NCBI GenBank assembly: GCA_009763385.1
Contig: CM019822.1
Coordinates: 10,138,127-10,202,126, forward strand
DNA: 64,000 nt
Direction of reading: 5' to 3'
Origin: Coix lacryma-jobi var. lacryma-jobi
Taxonomy: Eukaryota > Streptophyta > Magnoliopsida > Poales > Poaceae
Below, in pieces: positions 1 through 11,500 of this stretch. The stretch's first letter is position 1. Each line of letters starts with the position of its first letter. A program made the translations under genes and the position numbers. The notes beneath the pieces were generated by a model that was not told where the DNA came from, made no database searches, and saw only the letters and a program-made list of their open reading frames with translations.

Positions 1-793
1 AAAATCATAAAATAAAAAATATAATTTTGTTGGACTCCACATGAGTAGATTTATACAGTGAACATATAATATGATATACTTTAGTACAAATTTTTTGTTG
101 TAGCTTTAGATTTTATGCTTTTCTGTAACTAAAAAATTATAACTAAGTTATACATGATCCAATGAGTATAATTTTTTTTGATATAGTTGAAGAATATAAT
201 AGTTAGCCCACCATAAAAATTTTACCATAATTAGACTATAGAAACTCTAGTTATGAATTATTACAATTAACAACATGTTTTCTGTAACTATTTGAAATAA
301 TTCATAGCTACAGTTTCTATAGTCCAATTATGGTTAATTTTTTATAGTGGGCTAATTATTGTATGCTTCACCTGTAGTAAAAAAATATACTAATTGAATC
401 ATGTTTAACTTAGTTATAAATTTATTTTAATTAAAAAACATAGATCTAAAACCACAACAAAAACTTTGTACTAAAGTATACCATATTATATGTTCATTGT
501 ATAGATCTACTCATGTGAAGTCCAAAAAAATGGATTTTTCTATTTTATGATTTTCCTATGATTTACTATGATTTTTCAAAGATTCAGCGAAAATAAATAA
601 AAAGAAAAAGAAAAAGACAAAACAACTGTTATTGTAGCAAAACCACCGTCTAGCAAAACCACCGTCCAAAACCTACCAGGGAGATAAAATGCACGGTTTC
701 AAAAGTTGAGGGAGGTTGTTTGTCCGGTTTTGAAGTTGAGAGAGGAAAAATAGACTTCCTCAGAAGTTGAGGGAGGAAAACTTGACTTTTTCC
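1..793. mobile_element. Foldback MITE, Mutator-like (copy A, left end outside window)
   Basis: The stretch is a long imperfect palindrome. Sequence around 40-110 (CATGAGTAGAT, then the AATATGATATACTTTAGTAC part) returns as its reverse complement around 465-520. The right arm ends in GTTGAGGGAGGAAAA followed by a CTTTTTCC terminus at 793. The same terminus and palindromic core form the complete copy at 13472-14489, which has a 9-bp target duplication, so this one is assigned to the same Mutator-like non-autonomous family. It is AT-rich and carries no coding capacity. Its left end lies before the window, so its own target duplication cannot be tested. Confidence 0.75.
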
Positions 794-908
794 TTGATTA
801 AATAAGGCATGTAAGAAGTATCTGTCATCTTAATAGGAAACGGGCTACTTTCAGCCCATCCGAACATCCGATTGAGCAGCTGCAGGCCTACTGTTCCTAT
901 TTTAAGAT

Positions 909-1143
909 GGAAAAGGTTCACTTTTCCTCCTCTAATTTTTGAAAAAGTCCGCTTTTTGTCTCTAAATTTTGAAAACTAGATAAATCATCTTCCTGGAGCA
1001 GTTTTGAAGACGGTTTTATCTTTTTTTATTCATTTCGGCTAAATCTTTGAAAAAAATCATAGTAAATTATAGAAAAATCATAAAATAGAAAATCCATTTT
1101 TTTTAACTCTACATGACTAGATCTACGTAGAGAATATATAAAA
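909..1143. mobile_element. Truncated foldback MITE arm (copy B)
   Basis: It begins GGAAAAGGTTCACTTTTCC and continues with CCTC-TAATTTTTG, TTTTATTCATTTCGGCTAAATC and CATGACTAGATC, matching the left arm of the complete element at 13472-14489. It stops near 1143, just where intron-like sequence of the RPA2 gene fragment begins. Only one arm is present, so this is a truncated copy. Its junction may be what cut off the 5' part of that fragment. Confidence 0.6.
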
Positions 1144-1306
1144 GGGAAAAATTAAAGATTGTCATTATAATTTTGCTATAGTATCTGTTCTTTGTTCATT
1201 TTCTGTGAAATCTAATTCATCTGGTTTCAGATGGTTTTGCATTGAGCATATAGTTTGTATATCTTAGTCATTTTAACTGTTATGTTTTCTCTGAATTGCT
1301 GGTTAG

Positions 1307-1728
1307 GCTTGTTGGACACATGTTGGTTAAGGTCGAGTGCATCAGAGATGTTGCGTTCACTCTTGATGATGGTACTGGCAAGATAGATGTGAATCGTTGG
1401 TAGGATGCTTCGGATTGTCTTTGATGTTAAATGATTTTTTTTTTGAGGTTGTTCTGTTAATTTACTGCCATTCCTTTTTTGAATGGAAAATGCGTCTTCT
1501 GACGCCAAAGAAATGGCTGATGGCCTGATGCCAAGTAAGAATTACAGATTAACGTTCAAATGTTAATGATTCAGTTTTGTCATGCATCAAAATTGATAAG
1601 GTTGCTTTGTTTTGGTCTTACATGTAACTGGAACTATGTCATAGCCAACGGCGTTTTGGAAGATTTCAACGCGTCATGTGTTTTCAAGGAAAACGCCATG
1701 TAGTTGCTTACTGCCTTACTCTGTTACT
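1307..1728 (+). pseudogene. Replication protein A 32-kDa subunit (RPA2) gene fragment
   Basis: Three short stretches with intron-like spacers resemble the OB-fold core of plant RPA2, the single-stranded-DNA-binding subunit of replication protein A. At 1308-1400 the frame reads LVGHML...FTLDDGTGKIDVNRW, the family hallmark. At 1486-1524 it reads ENASSDAKEMADG. Near 1655-1728 it reads FQGKRHVVAYCLTL. A TTAG acceptor stands before the first stretch and a GT donor follows NR at 1400, so introns are kept and this is not a processed copy. The acceptor before the second stretch ends in AT instead of AG. The first exons and the C-terminal winged-helix domain are not found. A truncated MITE adjoins upstream. 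It looks like a decayed duplicated or captured fragment and probably makes no protein. Confidence 0.65.
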
Positions 1729-2721
1729 CTGTGCGGTGAGCTCTACCTGCTATATAAATGAAACTGATATGATACAAACAAAACATTAGCATTTGTAAAT
1801 CATTTTTTCCCTGTCAGTTGGCTGCAGTTGAATCTGGTGCTTTGATAAAGACATCGCTTTCTACTGTTTACATCCACAATGCGCTGTTTGGTTGCGGATC
1901 ATAATTCCGTTATTGGCCAGCTGGGTGGGATAATCTCAGGAGCAATTGTAGCGACAGTGACATGGCATCTGAGCTGAGCCCCCCAAAATTGATTGCCCCC
2001 CTTCATTCCTCATCCCATGGCTCCGTGCCTCCGTTTCTTGTGGTGTGACACGGACACAGACACACAGGTACCAGATGCAAAGTTTCTCCACGAGAATTGC
2101 CACAAAACGAGCAGCAAGGCATTCACCAAAAAAAAAAAACAATCAGCAAGGCGCACAGATTCTCCGGCGCCCAAATTATCCATGACCCCAATATAAAATC
2201 AGATTCTCCACGGCAGCCCGTGTACAGTACTATCCCTGACAGGTACGCCCACATGTCATACACGGGCCGACATACATGCGCGCAGGGCCCACACGTCATA
2301 AACGCGCCACGTCGCGATCACGTACAGTCTCCCCCTTCTGCTGCAGGTGGGGCCCACACCGCGTCATCGCGTTCCAGTCCCGCTCGTCATGCCCGAGGAC
2401 GACCGGCGCGCCCCGGGGGTCCAGTCTGGCTGGCGGGCGGCCCCTGCGCCATCCGATCACGATCGGACGGCTGGGTAGCACCCGAACCCGATAAAGCGAC
2501 CCCCGGCAACGCAGGGCCTCACGCACACACCGAACCCACCCCCCGCACCCACCGTCGCGCCCGCAGCCCGAGTCGCCGTGGCCGCCGCGGCAGCGCCCTC
2601 CCGGCGGTGAGCGCAGGCCCAGCGCGCGAGCGGCGGCCACCGCGGCGCCTCGAGGCGACCAGATCTAGGCCCCAGCGGCCTGCGGCCTCTCTTCCTCTAG
2701 GCGTTTCCCCGCTGCAGCCCC
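1729..2721. other. Upstream region of the APR-like gene
   Basis: This is the gap before the start codon at 2722. From about 2200 it becomes very GC-rich, as is common around grass transcription starts. Long open frames on both strands here are an effect of base composition. No clear TATA box was recognised. A homopolymer A run lies near 2130-2140. Confidence 0.4.
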
Positions 2722-2952
2722 ATGGCGCGGCGACTGCCGTGTTGGACAGCGCTGCTCCTCCCCTTCCTCCTCGCCGGCATTGGTCCCTCCGCCGCCACCA
2801 CATCCCCGCCCCACGATGCGTGCCTGGTGCCTACTATCGTGGAATCCGTCCTTGGGACTCCCGACACGTGCTCGACGCTGGATCGCCGCCTTGGCGACCC
2901 GGTCGGCGTCATCGAGGTAAGATATTTGCAGCGTTGTGATAAAATGGCCCCC

Positions 2953-2996
<44 letters not shown>

Positions 2997-4623
2997 AAAG
3001 TATGTATGCGATTTTGTTCGTTCAATTACCATACTTAGAGGTCCCATATAGGAGTAATTGTGTGGAAACGATAAAATGATTTGTGATGCGAATTGTTTAG
3101 CATGAAAAGTTGGGGTTGCGAAGTTAGGGGGTGGACTTGTCTACGGTTCATAACTATTATTTTGTTGGCGGTTCTCAAGTTATGTGTAAATAATTGCTTC
3201 TGTTCATTGGTTTAGACTTTTAGCAGCTATATATTGCTTATGTTATGTCAGAGGGAAAAAAAAAACTTCCTATATAGGCTCTGTTCAGCAGCAATTATAA
3301 TTTATATGCCGCCTGATAAACTAAAACGACTGATTTGTTTTGAGAGAAATACACTGTTCTGACTAGCTGATAAGCTGGCTTATAGCTGTCCCACCTAAGC
3401 TGCTGAGCATAAGGATGTTCCATCTGCTGTAGTTGTAAATTTTGAGTCTGACTGATATTTATCCTTCCAGGGAGATGAGGTCACGTTGGCAAGGGCAGTT
3501 AATCTTCTTCATACGAACAAGGATGACTATATTGCTGTACTTTTCTATGCCTCATGGTGTCCATTCTCACAAGAATGCAAACCAAATTTTGAGACACTGG
3601 CTTCCTTATTCCCAACCATTCGACATTTTGCATTTGAGGAATCTGCAATTAGGCCAAGGTTTGTCCTCGTATAGTTTAAAGAAAAATTATTTCTTAGTGT
3701 AATACATATATTTTGGTGGAATACTAACCTGATGCTGGAACTGCAGCATAATTTCGAGGTACGGCATTCATGGTTTCCCAACACTCTTTCTCTTGAATTC
3801 AACCATGAGAGTACGGTATCATGGACCAAGGACTGTTAAATCACTTGCAGCTTTCTACACTGATGTCTCAGGTGTGTTACTTTTTCCTTATTGAATGACT
3901 CTTGTTCTCTTATATTGGGATGATTTTTGTAGCATGGTTGTCATAAGTCATACTTGTTGCTTTGCACATTCAGCAACTAATCCATGTAAGATTGTGAGCT
4001 TGGCTTTTCCCACGTTCAGCAACTAATCCATGTAGAATTGTGATCTTGGGCTCTTGGCTTTTCCCAGCTTGCTTGTGGTTTCTCTTTTCCTTAAATTTTA
4101 ACCTTATTCTTGGTGCTTACTATGCTTAAGTCATTTACAAATGGTAATTTTTTGTGATGAAGGTATCAATGCTTCGGTGAAGTCAGCTGCTGGGGAGGCC
4201 ATGGTACATCCCTTGGATGATATTGAGCATAAAAAGGACGCCGAACAGGAAAATTGCCCATTCTGGTGGGCTCGGTCACCAGAGAAAATGCTTCAGCAAG
4301 ATACTTATCTAGCATTGGCGACCGCATTTGTAATTTTGAGGTTGTTGTATCGTTTTTTCCCAAAGATAGATTCCTTTGCTAGATGGGCATGGAGGAGGCA
4401 TAATCTGTTTGCAAACTTGATGGGGGCACATGAATATTTCCTCACCTACCTTGAGCAAGCAAGACAGAAGTTTCATAGGCTGTACCCTTCAAGTTCAAAG
4501 CGAGGAAATCTGCAGGAGGGGGCAATGAATGCGACTGCTTGGGCTTCCAAATCATTAGCATCTGTTTCTATTGGAGAACCAAGTGCGATTGGAAGGACAA
4601 ACTCTACAAGTGAACTAAGATGA
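2722..4623 (+). CDS. 5'-adenylylsulfate reductase-like (APRL) thioredoxin-fold membrane protein
   Basis: Four exons, 2722-2916, 3471-3658, 3747-3871 and 4163-4623, join with GT-AG borders into an intact frame of 322 residues, close to the roughly 300-residue plant APRL proteins. Residues 1-25 look like a signal peptide (MARRLPCWTALLLPFLLAG). A thioredoxin fold follows, with the pocket ASWCPFSQ at about 92-99 and the cis-proline GFPT at 137-140. The pocket has one cysteine instead of the CxxC pair of true disulfide oxidoreductases, and there is no reductase domain, so it should not itself reduce APS. Residues about 217-235 (TYLALATAFVILRLLYRFF) form one membrane span. The family is thought to act in the secretory system, with a poorly known role. 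Intron 1 holds a C33 run. It converges on OM64. The ATG was chosen because it gives the signal peptide. Which paralogue it is remains open. Confidence 0.9.
2954..2999. repeat. C33-A13 homopolymer tract in APR-like intron 1
   Basis: Thirty-three C followed by thirteen A, starting 37 bases after the exon 1 donor at 2917. Homopolymers this long mutate quickly and are often miscounted, so the exact length is unreliable. Confidence 0.9.
3969..4067. repeat. Tandem duplication in APR-like intron 3
   Basis: The segment starting TTCAGCAACTAATCCATGTA at 3969 recurs at 4015, each copy running to a GGCTTTTCCCA end. The copies differ by a few substitutions and a short insertion (period about 46-52 bp). 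It is wholly intronic. Confidence 0.8.
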
Positions 4624-4734
4624 AGTGTAACCTTTTTTGTCCGCAGGGATATATGTACAGTACAGTAGAGCGATCAGGATATGAACACCCAGAATCTGTT
4701 GTAATGGCTGTATTACTCTCTGTATCCTCCTTAG

Positions 4735-4740
4735 AATAAA
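4735..4740 (+). terminator. Probable polyadenylation signal of the APR-like gene
   Basis: AATAAA lies about 112 bases after the stop codon, in an otherwise ordinary 3' UTR. The spacing fits a plant near-upstream element. No cleavage site can be seen from sequence alone. Confidence 0.5.
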
Positions 4741-5068
4741 TACATCCATGATTTCGCGCCTTACTTTACGTTGTTTTTACAGCTCAATTCTTTGGAGGAA
4801 TAAAAGTTTCTGGTGTATTGAGCAATGGTAACTAGGTTGACCTTGAACACTAGTCTATTCTATTCAGTTCGTCCGCCAAAAATGGGCACTGCATTACGAC
4901 ATGCGTGAAGATGCGATTTTCAGCACAAGCCCTTGTGAAACGGTCACGAATTCACTACACTACTGTGTCAACTTTTTATTTAGCCTATCAACTTTTCAAC
5001 ATATTCGTCACAGCCTTACCGGAAGGGGCAAAGAACTTTGCACGATTGTCCCGTATCACAGGAGAACG

Positions 5069-5104
<36 letters not shown>

Positions 5105-5513
5105 AGGTTCAACGCCTCGACAATCAGACACTGCACAGTGCTCACAAGTGTTCTCAACCTTCAGATCGAAGCGATATACAGTGCACATATATATAATACA
5201 ATATTCCCGATTTCCATACTGGACGGGGCCGGAAGATCTCACAGTATTCTCGTCGCAAGAAGCTGTCAGGCCTATAAATAACTCAATGTGACATGATCTC
5301 TGCTCTCTGATTATATCAAAATTCTCCTCACAATCGTCGTGAGATACAAAATTTTGAATGACCGCAAAAAGAGAAGAGTTTAATTACTCTTGTCCGGCAC
5401 ATCGCACGGACACTTCTTACTTTTACGAGGAGCCGATCAAATTTGCTTTCCAAACAGGCTAGTCTTCCAAAAATTTACGAGTCGGAGGTGGTCCTACTCC
5501 CCGTATGGCCGTA
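4741..5513. other. Tail-to-tail spacer between the APR-like and OM64 genes
   Basis: The spacer between two convergent stop codons holds both 3' UTRs. It includes a G33 run at 5070-5102. No coding potential is supported here: the open frames through the run encode only poly-glycine or poly-proline. Confidence 0.6.
5070..5102. repeat. G33 homopolymer tract
   Basis: Thirty-three consecutive G, the same counted length as the C run in intron 1 of the neighbouring gene. Length is uncertain in any read technology. Confidence 0.9.
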
Positions 5514-8500
5514 TCACTTCAGGAGTTTCTGCAGCCTCCTCTCCGCTGCAAGGGCTGTTTTGTTCTGTGGCTCCAAAGCCAGAGCATGCCTGAAATCTGT
5601 AAGAGCAACAGATTATGCGAAGTGCAAATGAGGCAGATTCTTTTTGGAAAGTTCTGTGCACAACAGTATAACAAACTAATTTGATTTTGACAGTTCATTC
5701 ATAATAGAATCACAAAACTCTTCATAACAATAAAATAATATAAATCAATTAAGACCCATTACTCCAAGAGTAACGAGAAAAGGACATGCAGCACACAAAG
5801 TTCCAAAAAAAAAAGATATGCATGTTCAACCAAAAACATCTGCTGGGTGCAACTTGCTGATGATCAGCACAATAAAATGTCAACTTTACTGTTCTTTATA
5901 TGCTACTAAGAACTACTCCTCTGTTCCAATCCATGTAAAAACCAAAACATCTTATAATTTGGAATGGATGCAGTGCAAGTTAATGCAATGACAGAAAAAC
6001 TGCCACACCTTGAAGTGCTTCTTTGTAATTCAATGTTACTTCCCTTGCATAACCACGCCGTAGATATGCTTTAACATTCTGAAACAACAAATGAAATTCA
6101 CAGTAAGGATTTGATGTTGCCGTAACGGCACAGGATGGTAACCATAGCAGAATCATCCAGAACTATCCCAATAAACCTTAGGACCTCTGGTAACCATATC
6201 AGAATCATCCAGAACTATCCCAATAAACCTTAGGAACTCTCTTAGGGTTGACAATGCTACACAAATGTCACCCATAACAGCATATGGCATCTACAAAATC
6301 TCTTACCTTTCTATCCAACAGTAAGGCCCGATCACAATCTGCTCCGGCCTCCTTAAAACTACATAAGATAAAATATGCCAGATTTAGTGTACTAACTTCA
6401 GAAAAACTTTGGGAACAAAAATATGGCTGGTATAAAGTATACCGGCCCAGTTCCAGATAAGCTGCTGCTCTGTTGCAGTAATATGTTGCATTTGCGTCAC
6501 TCAAATTGATGGCCTCTGAGTAAAACTCAATTGCCTTGCTCCACTGTCTTCTTTTGAAAGCACTGTTTCCCTGTCAAGGGAACACAGATTGGTTTAGTTT
6601 GAAATGAACATGAGCTGAAGAAATGAACTCTGTTGTTTTAAGCTGGTGGCAGCAAAAAACTCGAATAATTTTCTTGTACCACAACCACTTCATAAGACAG
6701 TAACCACCTCATGTTTATAGTTTTGGTTCAGTATAAGTGGTCATTGTTGGAGTGTATATGTGTTAGGCCCATGAGGCCCTTGTAAGACTACAATATGGCT
6801 ACCCTCCTAGGGCTGGCCCAATTAATCCATTCACTCTTTCCAACATGGTCATACTTTTTATCTAGCATTTTAATGCTGAGAACAAAGATCAAGTTACAGA
6901 TTCAGACAGGACTAACGATATACAATTACACATGCAAAGAATAGTTTATCCGCGTCATACCCCCACTCTACCCAAAAAAAAACCTTCTGAAGTCTAGAAT
7001 AGGAAATAAGGATATACCATGTTTCCTAAAATACTAATTAAGGACCCATAACTCTTTAGAACTAGAGAGAATGTGATGACATCTTCTAGTAAAGATAGAA
7101 AGACTTGTATCAAAAAATGGTACTGATCAATATTAAGATAGGGACTGGACAAAGTGTGTTAAAGGTCTTTTCAGGACTAATCTAACTCATGCAGCCCATC
7201 TTTCAATTCCATAATATTACTCCAAGCAAAAATCAAGAGTCAAACAGATTGTTCATTCTGTCACAAAAACAAATGAACAAAGAGAAGAGAGAGATTGTTT
7301 GCTGAACAGACCTTTTCTTTCAGAAGCTCTGATGCATTGACATCAACATTAGTTACTGGTGCAGTTTCCAATTTGGATGCCAAAACTACTTGATCCTGGA
7401 TTTGAGAATATGTATCCAAGATAGTGCGAAGAAGAAACTTGTCCGATCCATGTGCTGCTACAAATGAAAGAGATACATGACAATCCAGATTTTCCATGGG
7501 AATAGTGACCTGCAAAAGTGAGAGGCGTCTTACATAGTTTTAATTTTATTCTCAACAGGATTGAAATAAGATAATGAATTACGTACAGATACTGCTTTAC
7601 CTCACAACAGCCAGAAAGGGCAGCAATGCCTGCAAATTTGTACATTCTATCCTCAAATCCAGATGATAGTCTTTCTTTAGAGTTTCTCTTCAGAGGATAT
7701 CCAGCTGTGGTTGGTAGAACTAAAATTCCAGTATCCTAGATAGCACCACGAAACAAAGAGTTAAAAGCAAAGATATCATGGACAAACCCTTCATTCAATT
7801 TAATAATGAACCTTTTGACAACATTTATCATAAATTAGCACATGGTGATACAGTACTATGAAGGAATTCTCAAGTGATCAATATGGCCACTTAAAAGAAC
7901 CTTTCTTATGGGTCTACTATAACAAAAGATAAATGTAGGATCCATTATCAGTTCCTTTTTCATAGAACCAAAATTCTACGTGTCAAAACACTGTTGTCAA
8001 GCCACTGGGTTGTCACCCGAGGCATCGTTCACAAAATCCAAACAGTCCCATTGTATTTCTATGGCCCTATATGCTGCTGACGGCCTTATCCATCTGCAGT
8101 AGCAGGCCAGGCAGTGATATGTGGTAGAAGTCCTAGCAGCAACCAGCTATTGCCCTATCTAGCTCGCCCACAATCCCTTGAGGCCTTGATGCCCCAGCCA
8201 TGCCTCGCCTCACCACACCCCATGCATCTCCCACTTGGCACCTCTTGCTCACCCTAACCCATGTGTCTCCCTCTCGACATATCTTGCTCGCCTCCTCCCT
8301 TCACAGTTCACACTAACAAACCCTAGCTACGCTACTGCACAATCCTGTTAGTGGCAACCCCAATCCCACAGTACCCAATCCCGAGGTGCACGCCCACACA
8401 GTGCAGCTGTTGCTGGTGTCCGGACGTGCTGCTGTCCCCACCAGGCACATCAGCGCATGGAGGGTCAGACTTCTGAAGAGCATGAAGTTGAAGGCGACGT

Positions 8501-11500
8501 TGTAGCATGACACACGCACGACACGGAGACCAAGTCACAAGAGGAGCAGGAGCAATAGTACATGGGGAGCAGCACTGCAACAGCCTATGGAGACTGTCGT
8601 TGGAGATCGGCACTCAGCAGCATGCTAGGCGCCGACACAGGCAGTCACAAGAGGAGGCACACTGGGGCAGCCAGACAGGACCGTAGGAGCAGCGGGTGAT
8701 AGCAAGGTGCAAGCAAGTGAGCAACCAATAGGGAATAACTGTGTCAGTCCATCCCAATCAGGTTGCTGCCCCCAAATTCCCTACTACTGTCTAATTCAAT
8801 TTATTTGAATCATTTGCACACACTTATCTGATTCTACTTGCATTACATCAATTACTGTAATTACACAATGAAGAGGACCAAGACATTGTCATCTTATTAA
8901 GATTTACCTTCCTGTTTCAGCTAATAAATTTTATCTGGATGTTTCCTTGCTCTGTTAGTACTTGCGCACTGCTGTTTGTACAAAGGCCAAAAAGCACGGT
9001 ACTGTCATGAGAATGATGAAAGACTGGATTCTAAGAAAGTCATATTGGAGAGAACAACAACAATTTAATCAAGTGCCTCAGATGTATGCCAATAGTCTAC
9101 TGTACCAAGCAACCGGTATTGGCTGTATGCCAATAGTCTACTGTACCAAGCAACCGGTATTGGCTACCCGATACGGGTGGTTTTCAAAACACTTGGATAG
9201 TCTTGCAGTAAGCGGACCTCCACCACTATCTTATTCATTAGTTATTGCAGCATGAAGTTTCTAGAAAAGGAGCCAGTAAAATGCAAACAGCAAGTATCTG
9301 TTTTTAAAAAGCGTGATTAAGAGAAGGGTTTTGTGAAAGGCTACCTTCAGAAGATTCTTCAGTGCAGCGCGCAATTCATTTCTTATTGCGTACAAAGATT
9401 TGATGTTTTCATGTGCAAAATTCACAGCTTGCAGTACACGAGTAGAGATATCAAGGCCAAGTTTTGGTTTAACAGTGTTAACCCACTCCTCATGGTTTGC
9501 CTTAAATTCATATCTGAAAATTCCATTGACATGTAAGTCCAAAAGTAGTTGATTCATGTTGAATTATAGAAACTACAAACAATAAAATAAAATAAATCCA
9601 GATCTGAAATAATAGCAACTGCGCAGCAAAAAAAATGATTTTTCAAGCATCAAACTACTGAACAATATCTATACTTTTATTTTAAAAAAAAACACAAGAA
9701 ATTTAGCTGCTTAGAAAGTGTCATGCAGTGCAAGCTATGCAAAATGAAAAAATTAATCTTCCCAACAGCATAGAAAAGTTTCCTGTTAATCATGCTAATC
9801 AATCACAGGCAGGGCAGGGTTCCAACTCAGCAGGCCAGACATCCAAGAGTTCACAAAGTACAAGAGCTGTATCATTAATACAGTCCATCAGTCCATGCAT
9901 AAGGTAAACTTTAACACCTGATGAAATGGTGCCCCAACCAGCCAACAATGGTTCACTCATAAAGACCTAGTCAACTCGGCATATCCTAGAATCCCAGTGG
10001 TATGATCAGAGCACATTTTGATTAGCTCATAAAGAAATCCATCATCTCTGGTATTAGTAGATGAGATTTTAGGTTTTCAAGGTCTTTACTACCTAGTTGT
10101 CCATTCTCCCGAGCAAAAATGACTAAACTGGATCAAATGAATACTGCAAACAAACCTCTGTAATAACAACATTACTGTGGAGATTGCTTTCAAGGCTGAT
10201 GTTCCTTCTTGTAACTTTGTAACTGGTTCGCAAAAACTCCTTCAGGCTAGGTACATTGGAACAAATATATTGGCCAATATTGATGTGTTTAGGTGGCTGA
10301 TCTGCAAGATATGGGGTTAATTTGTGGCAGATCTGGCTCAGTGAAGTAACAAACATATGAATTAAAGAAAAAGACACATCACTATGACTTACACCCACGT
10401 AATGCCTGGACAGCATTTTTGATGGCATGCACAGTTTTCTGATTAGAGACCTTTAGCAGCTGAAAGCAGTCATCGGCAAAAACAATTTGCCTTGTTTGCT
10501 TAAGTCCACCTGCAGTAGCTGGTAAAAGAACTTCTCCAACACGATGCAGAATACATGGATCTCGTGCAAACCATCCTAACAAGGTAAAGAAATCAAGTGA
10601 AATAATAAACAATCTTTTATAAAATCTAACTATGCTGCCATTTGACACTGACATCGATAATTGGTTTTCTGAGGAATGAGATAATGATGTTCTAATATAC
10701 ACGGTGGTATTTTGTAAAGAATAAAGACAGGGCTGAATCAGAGTCTGAATTGACCTCTCAACGTATTAATTACTTGGTTAGATAATATTCATCATCAATT
10801 ACTTACGCTCCAAAAAACTTTGTTCGTCGGATATTATGTAACATATGTATTTTGAAGAGTTATGCGTTACTTTTTTTCATACTTAAATTGAAAGTACATT
10901 TTAGTTATGATTCAATTGTAGTCGCAACTGAATATATTTACAATCCTTGTAACATGGTACAACTACATGCTCACAAAAAAATTGGTATTCAACTTATTGC
11001 ATAGAAGGCATGAAAATTCTTGTCAAAGTAATTAATAATATAAGAACAGAAACTATTGAGAAAGGGAAGAAAATACCGATTGTGTCTAGACTTTGTGAAT
11101 TTGCTATGGTCCCAAGAGTAGATATAACACCATAGGAAGGCCTAAAACAAAGTAAACACAGAAAGAAGCTGGGATTCTTACATCACCAATTGTATCGGTG
11201 CCTACAAGAATTTCAGAGCTTAACAGGTCAGGGATAGGAAAAGAACATGGAGAAGCGGAAGAGCAAGACACAAGAACTGACTCAGCTCGGATCAAGGATT
11301 TGTCTACAAACAAAATGAGTATGGGATATGGTTGAAACTTTGTATTACAATGTAAAGTGCATCATAAAAGAGAAGTGTGAATATATTATAGTAGACATGG
11401 TGGAATGACTTCAACATATGCTCTGATGATATACCATTAGAAAGAAGGAAAGTTTTCAAAAAAAGACTCATTGACAAACAAATTCATTGCAAACCAACTA

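Noticed and set aside
2097..3051. Several long overlapping frames on both strands around the APR-like start
   Set aside because: They are products of high GC content and of the homopolymer run. Only the frame with the signal peptide continues through conserved exons.
4901..5291. Frames running through the G33 tract
   Set aside because: They encode only poly-Gly/Pro across the run and unrelated sequence beside it.
8313..8613. Overlapping minus-strand open frames inside OM64 intron 7
   Set aside because: They lie in a GC-rich intronic block, show no family resemblance, and would not splice in phase with OM64.
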